From Scybalocola_A sp900557175 (lineage in GTDB: Bacteria > Bacillota > Clostridia > Lachnospirales > Lachnospiraceae), in contig CALADH010000078.1 in NCBI GenBank assembly GCA_937890745.1, forward strand, positions 1-9,169: a DNA stretch of 9,169 nt, given 5' to 3'. Shown here one piece after another: positions 1 to 7,154 of this stretch. The notes beneath the pieces are model-generated. The model ran no database searches, had not been told where the DNA came from, and saw only the letters and a list, made by a program, of their open reading frames with translations. Position 1 is the stretch's first letter. Every line of letters begins with the position of its first letter. Position numbers and translations under genes: made by a program.

Positions 1-2
1 TC

Positions 3-98
3 AAAAGAAAAAAGCACGGCGAATCGCCTGCCGCGATTGCACGTGCTCTGAATATCGAACAGACAGAAGTGCTTTTAATTACACATCTGCTGGATTAA
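3..98 (+). CDS. C-terminal fragment of a small HTH-like protein
   Basis: An open frame enters from the left window edge and ends at TAA 96-98, giving about 31 residues. It contains the stretch SPAAIARALNIEQTEVLL, which has the spacing and alternation of a helix-turn-helix: a small-residue helix, a turn at LNIEQ and a second helix. The final residues are THLLD. Only the C-terminus is visible, so the family cannot be fixed. An XRE-like or other small DNA-binding protein is my best guess. The stop codon lies inside an 18-bp sequence that recurs at 8761-8778 after a different gene, so the true C-terminus may have been replaced when the repeat arrived. Confidence 0.4.
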   Translation, partial: KRKKHGESPAAIARALNIEQTEVLLITHLLD

Positions 99-213
99 AT
101 TAAGGTTTGTCGACTTAGCATATTATAAACTTTATTGTCACTATTTCACGCGCATGGGGCGGCATATCCTTTTGGGTGACACGCAGCGCTCATTACGATG
201 TTGTCGTTTGACG
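96..213. repeat. Intergenic repeat, copy 1 (short form)
   Basis: This copy begins with TAAATTAAGGTTTGTCGA (96-113), matching 8761-8778 at 17 of 18 bases. It continues with a block at 116-180, from TAGCATAT to GTGAC, that aligns with 9078-9140 in the same orientation. The best-conserved core is GGGGCGGCATATC (156-168 and 9115-9127). Next comes GCAGCGCTCATTACGA (183-198), the reverse complement of the last 16 bases of the window with one mismatch. Relative to copy 2, about 300 bp between the two blocks is absent. It separates the left-edge gene from the end of the GH9 gene, whose stop is at 214-216. No T-tailed hairpin terminator for the minus-strand operon is evident here. Confidence 0.7.
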
Positions 214-1983
214 TCAGAGGCTGCCGCAGCTGTCAAGAAATGCCGCAAGGAATATTGCCGGTGAGTTCCAGTAGATTGTAATCTCATTAAGCGAATAACA
301 TTCCCACACATCAAGATAGCATTTCATTGGCGGCGTGCCCGGCTCAATGAGCCATTCCGCTTTTTCATCACACGGATTTTTATTCGGGCCGCCGGAGACA
401 AAGCCCGGAATTGTTTCTTCAATGCCATCGGCAACGGTTACACGGTTGTGCGGATTTTTAAAAGCATGTTCTCCGGCGCCGGTCACATAACTGAAGTCTG
501 CTGCATTGACGCCCAAAAGATAATCCATCTGAGCAGATGCGCCTTCTTTATATGCCATGCAGCCGGTCAGCCTGAAGGCCGTCGCCAGCACCATACCTCT
601 GTTTAAAACAACCATGTTGCTGCCCCAGCTGTAGTCCTCACATTGCATCGCCGCACCGTAACCACAATCCGCACCCATTTTAAGGAAATCATCCGCCGCA
701 TCGATAAAATGTTGCTCAAACTTCTTTTTAAGCCCGTCTGCCCGGACATCATCCACATCAAAGAATGTCCAGCCCGCAAGTCCGGCCACGTCAGTCCAGC
801 CAAGCGCCGACTTATCGCCGGCCTTTTCAAAATACATTTCGGCAGCTTTAAGATAAGAGGCATCGCCGGTCGCCGCATAAAGCTCTGCGGCAGCCCAAAG
901 GCGCTCATCCGTATCTTCCGTATCTTCATATCCGCCTGTATTACAGCCTTTTGGATTTTCAAAACCGATAAATTCAGGATGTGCCTCAAGCCATTGATAA
1001 GCCCGGATAGCCGCCTGAAGCGCTTTCTTTGAAAAATCCGGCGCAAAACTTTCATATATTCTTGACGCAAGCGCCATAATAGCCGCAAAATCTGCCGCAG
1101 CCATTGTGGACGCCGGGAATAAAATCATCTGACGCTTGTCCCGGCACGGCATGACGAAATTGGCATGGCGCATCGATGTCAGCTTATGACTCACACTGCC
1201 GTCATCCATCTGCATTTTCAAAAGCCAGCGCAGCTCATAAAGACATTCACTTAAAATATCCGGCATACCGCTGCCGCTTTCAGGAATGTTTAAGCTTTCT
1301 TCAAAACTTTTTGGAAACCACTGCCACGCATATAAAATATGTGCCAGCGCTGTCGCTGCAGCCGTCGGATAACGGCCGAAATCGCCGGCATCATGCCAGC
1401 CGCCGCTCACATCAAAAAACGGAATTTCTAAATCTTCTTTTTCTTTCGCAAAAGCAGCAAACTCAGCAGCCGTTTGAGGCGCGCCGCATTTCACAAGCCG
1501 GACATAATCTTCAAGGCGTACCGCTTTTTCTGTATGACAGCACGCTCTTGCAAAGTTTCCGGCATATTTTTCCTCAAGTGCTGTGCCGCACCGCTGAAAA
1601 TAAAGCGCCTTACAAAGAAGCTTATTCAAATCCCGGTAAACATTTTCCCGGATATCAAATGCATAAGAACGAGCGCCGCCGACCTCCGCATAATACCGCC
1701 CGGCTTTTGTCACCGGTGAAAAGTCTGCCTGCCACACCTCATCACCGGACGCCGCATCAAAGCCAAAGCGGACGGCAGCTGTTTCAAAAACGCACCGGCC
1801 TGTCTCTGCCTCAACAATGCAAACAGGCAGCTGCCCGGACGCCTCCGTATTTTCTGAAAATTTTTTTGATGCATCGTCTGCCTTCATATCCGTTTTGTCC
1901 ACAGCCTTTAGCACTTTGGAAATCACGGCTGTTTTTTTACTGTCAGGTCTGTAACCTGCCTGATTTATGTAAACTTTCATCAT
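214..1983 (-). CDS. Glycoside hydrolase family 9 with N-terminal Ig-like domain
   Basis: The protein has 589 residues from the chosen start. The N-terminus (MMKVYINQAGYRPDSKKTAV) is the usual opening of the cellulase Ig-like (CelD_N) domain. The GH9 catalytic domain follows. GGWHDAGDFGRY at about 194-205 carries the paired catalytic aspartates D198 and D201. A DYLLGVN...SYVTG...NPHNR block lies near 487-514, and SLNEITIYWNSP carries the acid/base E567. Family members cleave beta-glucosidic links in cellulose, glucomannan or related oligosaccharides; the exact substrate is not readable from sequence. There is no signal peptide, dockerin or carbohydrate-binding module, so it probably acts in the cytoplasm on imported oligosaccharides. 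An ATG at 2010 also opens the frame, but the SD GAGGTG (1990-1995) sits 6 nt before ATG 1983, so I use that; ATG 1980 is also possible. It is the last gene of the operon. An extra 25-30 residue charged segment (about 24-51) interrupts the Ig-like domain. Confidence 0.9.
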   Translation of the reverse strand: MMKVYINQAGYRPDSKKTAVISKVLKAVDKTDMKADDASKKFSENTEASGQLPVCIVEAETGRCVFETAAVRFGFDAASGDEVWQADFSPVTKAGRYYAEVGGARSYAFDIRENVYRDLNKLLCKALYFQRCGTALEEKYAGNFARACCHTEKAVRLEDYVRLVKCGAPQTAAEFAAFAKEKEDLEIPFFDVSGGWHDAGDFGRYPTAAATALAHILYAWQWFPKSFEESLNIPESGSGMPDILSECLYELRWLLKMQMDDGSVSHKLTSMRHANFVMPCRDKRQMILFPASTMAAADFAAIMALASRIYESFAPDFSKKALQAAIRAYQWLEAHPEFIGFENPKGCNTGGYEDTEDTDERLWAAAELYAATGDASYLKAAEMYFEKAGDKSALGWTDVAGLAGWTFFDVDDVRADGLKKKFEQHFIDAADDFLKMGADCGYGAAMQCEDYSWGSNMVVLNRGMVLATAFRLTGCMAYKEGASAQMDYLLGVNAADFSYVTGAGEHAFKNPHNRVTVADGIEETIPGFVSGGPNKNPCDEKAEWLIEPGTPPMKCYLDVWECYSLNEITIYWNSPAIFLAAFLDSCGSL

Positions 1984-1989
1984 CAATTG

Positions 1990-1995
1990 CACCTC
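1990..1995 (-). promoter_or_regulatory. Ribosome binding site of the GH9 gene
   Basis: GAGGTG on the minus strand overlaps the TGA stop of the alpha-galactosidase gene (1994-1996). It lies 6 nt before ATG 1983 and 9 nt before ATG 1980. This argues against the upstream ATG at 2010, which would place the start inside the preceding gene. The overlap suggests translational coupling. Confidence 0.7.
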
Positions 1996-4186
1996 AGCTG
2001 ATTTTTTCAAAATGATATAAGTGACTTATAAAGTCGCCGAAATCTCTCTTTACCAAAAATCCGCCGTTCATTAAAACTGCACCCGAATAAACCTCGCCTG
2101 TTTCTTCAAGGCGGTAAAGAGCGCCGGCCTCAAGTCCTTTTAAGCGGATTTTGCGGCTCTTAAAATTAGCCTCAGAAAGCACCTGAACAAAGGTCACAAG
2201 CGCCTCGGTCTTATCCTTTGATACAACAGCCCAGCAATCATACAGATGATTTTTGCGCCATGACGCAATGCGGTAATAGTCACCCTCACGCACAAGCGGA
2301 TGATATTTATGGTACATCTGTGTCTGCAGCTTCATCTCATCTCTGTCATCCTGAGAAATTTTTGTAATATCAAGCTCATAACCAAATGTGCCTGCAAGCG
2401 CCACGTGACCTCTTGTTGTAAACGGCGTTGTTCTGCCGACTGTATGGTTTGGACAATCACTGACATGGGCACCCATACACGACAACGGATAAATAAGCGC
2501 CGTACCCTCCTGAATCTGAAGCCGCTCAATCGCATCCGTATCATCAGAGCACCAAATCTGCGGACTGTAGTAAAGCATTCCCGGATCAAAACGGGCGCCG
2601 CCGCCGGAGCAGTTTTCCAAAAGAAGATTCGGAAATTCAGTTACAAGACGTTCCTGAAGCTCATATACACCGAGCACATAACGATGATAGAGTTCGCCCT
2701 GCTGTTCGCTGTCCAGATAAATACTGCCCAAATCCGTCAGCTGACGGTTCATATCCCATTTCACATAAGAAATATCCGCACTTCTCAAAATCTTTGCAAC
2801 ACATTCGTAAGCATAGTCAACGACCTCCGGTCTCGACAAGTCAAGAACGTACTGGGCACGGCTTAATGTACCTCTCCGCCCCGGAATCTGAATTGCCCAG
2901 TCCGGATGAGCCTTATAAAGCTCTGAATCCGGCGAAATCATTTCCGGCTCGAACCAAATGCCGAATAAAAGCCCTTCCGCCTTCACCCTTTCAACAAGCG
3001 TATTAAGGCCGCCCGGCAGTTTATTTTCATTGACAACCCAGTCGCCGAGAGAGCTGTCGTCGCTGCTTCTGTGGCCGAACCAGCCGTCATCCATAACAAG
3101 CATTTCCACGCCGGCTTTTTTGGCTTCTTTGGCGATTGCCACAAGCTTGTCCGTATCAAAATCAAAATACGTTGCTTCCCAGTTATTAATTAAAATTGGG
3201 CGCGCCTTATGAAGATAAGGACTTCTGATTAAATGATTTCTGTACAAATCGTGGAAGGCACGGCTCATTTTTCCAAGACCTTCATCGGAATAAACGCATA
3301 CAACCTCCGGCGCCTGAAACGCATCGCCCGGCTTTAATACCCATTCAAAGCCGTCCGGATGAATACCCATAAGCATTCTCACCGAATTAAACTGACTTGC
3401 CTCAGCCATCGCCATAAAATTACCTGAGTATACAAAATGCATTGCATAAACATCGCCGGTATCTTCTGTCGTTTCCGGCGTCATTAAGGCAATAAACGGA
3501 TGCTCCTGGTGACTTGACTCACCGCGGACAGATGAAACACTGTGCTTGCCGTATGTGACATCACACTCTGTGATATGGCGTTCTCTCGCCCATGAACCGC
3601 TTAAAGAAAGCATTTTAAAGTCTTCATTATCCATATCCATGCAGGCACTTAAAACCTTTTCGACATAAAGCTTCTCACTGCCTTCATTGACAAGGCGGAC
3701 ACTTCGCACAACCGCATCGCTGTCATCAAATACAGAATAGCTGAGAATGACTTTAAGTCCTGTCACTTTATCCTCACAATGAATTTCAAGTGTATGAACG
3801 CCTTCATTATTTTCAGCAAATGTGGACGGCATTCCCTCTAAAGGCTTCTTACCGTCAAAAATCTCATGGTTTACATATGTTAATTCACACGCTCTGTGGC
3901 CGCCCGCAGTACGGATTCTTAAGCTGCTTTCGCGGTAATCGCCGACGCCCCATGTTGAATATTCTGTCGGAAATGTATCTGCAAAGGAACATTTCTCACG
4001 CATATTTTCAGACGGCACAAACGGCGCCTCTCCTGTTCTGAGCAGCGCGCCAAGTCCCTCGAGGCTTTCCAGTTTTTTCCCGTAATAAACATGACCTGCA
4101 TAACCGTCTGCAATACCGATCACATAGCTTGTTGTCTTCGTATCAAGCTGAAATAATTTTTGTTTCTCGTCGTAAAAAATACTCAT
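1994..4186 (-). CDS. aga: Alpha-galactosidase, GH36
   Basis: The 730-residue length is typical of bacterial GH36 alpha-galactosidases of the AgaA/RafA type. These release terminal alpha-1,6-galactose from melibiose, raffinose and galactomannan side chains. An N-terminal beta-supersandwich (about 1-320) is followed by a (beta/alpha)8 barrel with the family motifs NNWEATYFDF (334-343), VMDDGWFGHR (364-373) and GIWFEPEM (409-416). The nucleophile is D478 in YVKWDMNR and the acid/base is D548 in WCSDDTDAIER. As I recall, these are the same numbers as in the Geobacillus enzymes. ENCSGGGARFDPG (524-536) is also typical. No signal peptide is seen. The start ATG at 4184-4186 has GGGAGG 7 nt upstream, and this SD overlaps the TAG stop of the GH113 gene. 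Beside a mannanase-like gene, removal of galactose from galactomanno-oligosaccharides is the likely role. Confidence 0.95.
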   Translation of the reverse strand: MSIFYDEKQKLFQLDTKTTSYVIGIADGYAGHVYYGKKLESLEGLGALLRTGEAPFVPSENMREKCSFADTFPTEYSTWGVGDYRESSLRIRTAGGHRACELTYVNHEIFDGKKPLEGMPSTFAENNEGVHTLEIHCEDKVTGLKVILSYSVFDDSDAVVRSVRLVNEGSEKLYVEKVLSACMDMDNEDFKMLSLSGSWARERHITECDVTYGKHSVSSVRGESSHQEHPFIALMTPETTEDTGDVYAMHFVYSGNFMAMAEASQFNSVRMLMGIHPDGFEWVLKPGDAFQAPEVVCVYSDEGLGKMSRAFHDLYRNHLIRSPYLHKARPILINNWEATYFDFDTDKLVAIAKEAKKAGVEMLVMDDGWFGHRSSDDSSLGDWVVNENKLPGGLNTLVERVKAEGLLFGIWFEPEMISPDSELYKAHPDWAIQIPGRRGTLSRAQYVLDLSRPEVVDYAYECVAKILRSADISYVKWDMNRQLTDLGSIYLDSEQQGELYHRYVLGVYELQERLVTEFPNLLLENCSGGGARFDPGMLYYSPQIWCSDDTDAIERLQIQEGTALIYPLSCMGAHVSDCPNHTVGRTTPFTTRGHVALAGTFGYELDITKISQDDRDEMKLQTQMYHKYHPLVREGDYYRIASWRKNHLYDCWAVVSKDKTEALVTFVQVLSEANFKSRKIRLKGLEAGALYRLEETGEVYSGAVLMNGGFLVKRDFGDFISHLYHFEKIS

Positions 4187-4198
4187 GTCAATTCCTCC

Positions 4199-5137
4199 CT
4201 ATTTTGAAGTATAAAAATCTTTAATCACCTGACATGCCGGTTTGCCATAGACAGAATAACCGTCATTAATGATCGGATATTCGGAATAATTCGACACCCA
4301 GTCCCAGCAGACATAGCCTTTAAGCCACGGGCGCTTTTCGCCCTCCTCAAACATTTTTGCATAATAGCGGCTCTGCTCCTCTAAATCAAGCGGTCCCTCA
4401 AACGTCCAGTCATTCGGCACCGCAGAGCTTCCTGTACGGCACGGTATACCACACTCAGCAAAGAAAAACGGCTTATCAAAAGCGTCTGCAACCGCCTTAA
4501 TACGACGGAAGTTTTCATCCCACTTATCTATCGGATAGTAACCGCTTGAAGAAATCACATCGAGCGCATCCCACCATGTCACCATTTCTTCCTGATATTT
4601 ATCTGTATTATAAGTTAAAAGTCCATGATAAACAAGACGCACCTTTTCAATTAATGCGCGCCAATATTTTTCCTGACGCTCAGCCATCACAAGCTCACAG
4701 CCGATCATCAGCATTTCACAGCCCGTCTTTTCGGCAATAGCCGCATAATGAAGCATATATTTCGTATAATTTTCAAACCACACACTCCATTTCGGCTCAC
4801 AGACAACATCTTTATCAAAAAAATTAATAAATGCACGCCATACACCGTTTCTGCAGTTTAACATCGGCTTTAAAATCACGCGCAAGCCAAGTGTTTTCGC
4901 ATAAGCAATGACCCCCTCAAGCATTTCATCGGACGGCATATGCGGTCCCGTATAATCAATCGCCTCTGAATGGGGTGTGTCCTGAAGGGCGCCGATCGCA
5001 ATAATTGCCGTGTCAAGCGCCGTACTTTCCCTCATCGTTTCCATAGACGCTTTTATCTGCGCCATATCAAAACCGCCGCCGGCGCTCTCACACAAACGGA
5101 ATGTAAAGCCTTTAATAAAATCAAAATCCTTTCTCAT
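4199..5137 (-). CDS. GH113-like endo-beta-mannanase family protein
   Basis: A 312-residue single-domain TIM-barrel glycosidase starting MRKDFDFIKGFTF. The IKGFTF opening, IGCELV at 145-150 and FFFAECGIP at 224-232 match clan GH-A enzymes of family GH113. E148 would be the acid/base and E228 the nucleophile, close to the positions I recall for Alicyclobacillus ManA. WDWVSNY (278-284) fits the aromatic strand-8 region. Databases often label this family 1,4-beta-xylanase; characterised GH113 members are beta-1,4-mannanases. No signal peptide is present, so a cytoplasmic oligosaccharide-cleaving role is likely. The start ATG at 5135-5137 has GGGAGGA at 5147-5153, a strong SD. It is the first gene of the operon, read away from the divergent AraC gene. 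I am confident of the glycosidase fold and catalytic pair, less so of mannan specificity. Confidence 0.82.
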   Translation of the reverse strand: MRKDFDFIKGFTFRLCESAGGGFDMAQIKASMETMRESTALDTAIIAIGALQDTPHSEAIDYTGPHMPSDEMLEGVIAYAKTLGLRVILKPMLNCRNGVWRAFINFFDKDVVCEPKWSVWFENYTKYMLHYAAIAEKTGCEMLMIGCELVMAERQEKYWRALIEKVRLVYHGLLTYNTDKYQEEMVTWWDALDVISSSGYYPIDKWDENFRRIKAVADAFDKPFFFAECGIPCRTGSSAVPNDWTFEGPLDLEEQSRYYAKMFEEGEKRPWLKGYVCWDWVSNYSEYPIINDGYSVYGKPACQVIKDFYTSK

Positions 5138-5255
5138 GAATCTTTATCCTCCCAAAAATGAAATCTTATGATATGTCATATATAACCACGTCCCACCCTT
5201 AAAAAGAATGGAAAATATCGCTATTTTTTGTCTTTTAGCGACCAATCTGCCCTTG

Positions 5256-5270
5256 TTTACATGATGTAAA
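5256..5270. promoter_or_regulatory. 15-bp palindrome, candidate operator
   Basis: TTTACATGATGTAAA is a perfect palindrome of two 7-base arms around a single central G. It lies 81 bases before the AraC start codon and 119 bases before the operon start codon. Its position between divergent promoters suggests an operator. Which protein binds is unknown: the adjacent AraC protein or a global carbon regulator are the options. It does not match the usual CcpA cre consensus well. Confidence 0.5.
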
Positions 5271-5322
5271 TATGATATTCTTGACATGCTATATGACACC
5301 AGCCGCACCCGCGGCGGACTTT

Positions 5323-5327
5323 GGAGG
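5323..5327 (+). promoter_or_regulatory. Ribosome binding site of the AraC gene
   Basis: GGAGG lies 9 nt before ATG 5337. It decides the start over the upstream in-frame ATG at 5286, which has no SD and would add 17 residues unlike the family. Confidence 0.75.
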
Positions 5328-5336
5328 CAGACACTC

Positions 5337-6248
5337 ATGTACTACGAATTTAATGCTGAACGGCTTCCCCATATTTCTTATATGAATTTATATTCCGGGC
5401 CCGATATCTACGTTCATCCGCGCCGCATTTCCGGTGAATACATTATTTTCTTTATCAAAAACGGAACAATGGATATAAAAGAAAATGACATCCATTATCA
5501 TTTGACTGAAGGCGATATGATCATTCTCGATCCGTACAGCGCCCACGAAGGAACACATCCGGGGCGCGACGCCCACTACTATATCCATCTGAGGCCGGAG
5601 ACATTTATGCCTTTTACGCTGCCGGAAAATATGACAATTCACCAGTTTTTGGAACATAACCGCAGCTTAAACTACACCGTTTCCCCGTTTTCCCAGGAAA
5701 TGTACGGGCGTTCGCGGCTGATTCTCCCAAAACATATGCATATTTCCGACAGCACCGTGCGCAATAAATTTGAACTTGCCATGGAACAGGCTGCCTTTGC
5801 CGCCGAGCACCGGGAGGATTATTATAAGCTGACATGCTCATCTTGTTTTCTCCAAATTTTAATCGAGCTGGCTGTCTGCTATTCAAACAGTGTCCTCGCC
5901 ATTGGCAATGAAAACTTTTCCAAAGGACAGATTCAGACGCTGGAGGCACTTACTGCTTATCTTCATGAAAATTTTAGCCAAAAGCTGACCGGCGCCTGCC
6001 TTGAAGCACAGTTTGACATGAATTTTGATTATTTAAACCGGCTTTTTAAACGCAAATACGGCACGCCAATCTTTACGTATCTGAACACGCTGCGTATTAA
6101 TAAGTCTGTAAAAATGCTTATAGCCGGCAACACAAAGGCTTATGAGATTGCCCGCGCTGTCGGCTATAATGATGAATATTACTTTAGTAAAGTGTTTAAA
6201 AAGCAAATCGGTGTGTCACCGAAAAATTATCTGAAGCTGCATACGTAA
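5337..6248 (+). CDS. AraC-family transcriptional regulator
   Basis: A 303-residue protein with the classic two-part AraC/XylS layout. The N-terminal half (about 20-90) is a cupin-like sugar-sensing domain containing GEYIIFFIKNGTMDI, then HLTEGDMIILDPYSAHEG with the usual G-D-turn and histidine. The C-terminal 100 residues form the double helix-turn-helix domain: LEAQFDMNFDYLNRLFKRKYG is interrupted by no gap and is followed by AYEIARAVGYNDEYYFSKVFKKQIGVSP, the family signature. It is transcribed divergently from the glycosidase operon, so it most likely activates that operon in response to an imported oligosaccharide. It may also control itself through the shared 199-bp gap. The stop at 6246-6248 is only 20 bases from the stop of the convergent zinc-ribbon gene, with no T-tailed hairpin between them. 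Confidence 0.93.
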   Translation: MYYEFNAERLPHISYMNLYSGPDIYVHPRRISGEYIIFFIKNGTMDIKENDIHYHLTEGDMIILDPYSAHEGTHPGRDAHYYIHLRPETFMPFTLPENMTIHQFLEHNRSLNYTVSPFSQEMYGRSRLILPKHMHISDSTVRNKFELAMEQAAFAAEHREDYYKLTCSSCFLQILIELAVCYSNSVLAIGNENFSKGQIQTLEALTAYLHENFSQKLTGACLEAQFDMNFDYLNRLFKRKYGTPIFTYLNTLRINKSVKMLIAGNTKAYEIARAVGYNDEYYFSKVFKKQIGVSPKNYLKLHT

Positions 6249-6268
6249 TGTCTCCAACGGCATGTGTG

Positions 6269-6457
6269 TTATTCAACTTCTTCATAATCAAGGTCATCGA
6301 TGGTTCTTGCACCTTCTTTAATGTATGTCCCCATACTGCCGCAGTACGGACAGCATCCGAAGTCATCGCCAAATTCGGCAATTAAGTCTGTGGCATATTT
6401 AAAAAGCTTACCGCATTTTGGACATTTATAATAAAAATATAATGCACCCCAGCTCAT
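6269..6457 (-). CDS. Small zinc-ribbon protein
   Basis: A 62-residue protein with two CxxC knuckles, KCPKCG (C12, C15) and CPYCGS (C36, C39), separated by about 20 residues, with an acidic tail DDLDYEEVE. This is a rubredoxin/zinc-ribbon type metal site; I do not recognise a named family. The start at 6457 has GGAGG (6464-6468) with good spacing, and only 12 bases separate it from the stop of the BKACE-like gene, so the two are probably cotranscribed. Unlike its upstream neighbours it looks complete. A role as accessory or electron-transfer protein to the adjacent enzyme is guesswork. Confidence 0.75.
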   Translation of the reverse strand: MSWGALYFYYKCPKCGKLFKYATDLIAEFGDDFGCCPYCGSMGTYIKEGARTIDDLDYEEVE

Positions 6458-6469
6458 TTTATGCCTCCA

Positions 6470-7132
6470 TTATTTCAGGCTTAAAATCTGACGGGCTTCA
6501 TCCGGTGTTGCGGTCTGTCTTCCAAAAAGCTCAATCGCCTGTTTCGCACGTTCTACAAACTGTACATTGCTCTTTGCAAGCTCGCCCTTGCCGAACATGA
6601 CATTATCCTCCATACCGACACGGATATGACCGCCCATAGCAATAGCGGCATACATAATTTCCATGGCGCTGTGTCCGACGCCAAAGCATGACCATGTAGA
6701 ACCCGGACAGAGTGACTCCATCGTTTCTTTCATAAATACAAGATTTTTCACAGATCCCGGAATACCATTGGCACAGCCCATGCAAAACTGGAAGTGAAGC
6801 GGCGCTTTTAATACACCCTTTTTCACATAATAAGCTGCATTGGCAATCATCCCCGGATCAAAGGCTTCAATTTCAGGCTTTACGTTATACTGCTGCATTG
6901 TCGCGCCCAGTTCCTCAAGAAACGCAGGCGGATTTAAAAACAGACTGCTGTTTAACCAGTTCATTGAACCGCAGTCGTATGATGCCATCTCAGGGCTTAA
7001 TTCCCTTAAATGTGCCTGACGTGTTTCATCTGTTGCATGAAGGTCTCCTGATGTTGTCAGATTTAAGACAATATCACAGTCCTTATGGGCACGGATCAAT
7101 TCGACTGTCTTTTTAAATTTTTCTTTATCCAT
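6470..7132 (-). pseudogene. N-terminally truncated beta-keto-acid cleavage enzyme (BKACE, DUF849)
   Basis: The 220 residues match the C-terminal four fifths of BKACE proteins, such as 3-keto-5-aminohexanoate cleavage enzyme, which are about 270-300 residues long. Recognisable blocks are VLNLTTSG (22-29), SPEMASYDCGSMNW (46-59), KPEIEAFDPGMI (85-96), PLHFQFCMGC (111-120), and GGHIRVGMEDN (167-177) carrying the metal-ligand Glu at 175, followed by ATPDEARQILSLK. The family start, with the conserved N-terminal Glu and the His-x-His zinc ligands, is missing. An in-frame TAA lies six codons upstream of ATG 7132, at the point where family alignments would still have about 50 residues to go. An SD-like AAGGAAAG precedes, so a shortened protein could be made, but it should lack the metal site. 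A natural short homologue is less likely. Confidence 0.75.
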
Positions 7133-7154
7133 GACAACACTCTTTCCTTACATT

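Larger units (their letters stand above)
5138..5336. promoter_or_regulatory. Divergent control region between glycosidase operon and AraC gene
   Basis: This 199-bp AT-rich gap must hold promoters for both directions. TGTCATATA (5174-5182) and TATATGACA (5290-5298) are a perfect 9-bp inverted pair; they lie 36 and 38 bases upstream of the two start codons, so the region is nearly symmetric. TCGCTA (5218-5223) and TAGCGA (5236-5241) form an inverted pair with a 12-base spacer. A 15-bp palindrome is listed separately. TATGAT (5271-5276) and TTGACA (5281-5286) resemble sigma-A elements, but no -35/-10 pair with 16-18 bp spacing stands out. An activator-dependent promoter with weak core boxes would fit. 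No terminator or riboswitch is seen. Confidence 0.6.

Noticed and set aside
603..1088. A 161-codon minus-strand frame inside the GH9 gene
   Set aside because: It lies in a different frame of the same strand as a confirmed enzyme, and the basic, R-rich product has no recognisable features.
1176..2015. A 279-codon open frame on the plus strand opposite the GH9 gene
   Set aside because: It is the antisense of a clear GH9 gene. Its product is H-, P-, S- and Q-rich without domain motifs, and there is no SD.
2300..2866. A 188-codon plus-strand frame opposite the alpha-galactosidase
   Set aside because: It is a shadow of the GH36 gene, with no SD and no motif.
5281..5286. TTGACA as the -35 box of the AraC gene
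   Set aside because: No -10-like hexamer occurs 16-18 bases downstream, where the sequence is GC-rich (CCGCACCCGCGGC).
6249..6268. Possible bidirectional terminator between the AraC and zinc-ribbon genes
   Set aside because: The 20-base gap has no hairpin and no T-run on either strand.
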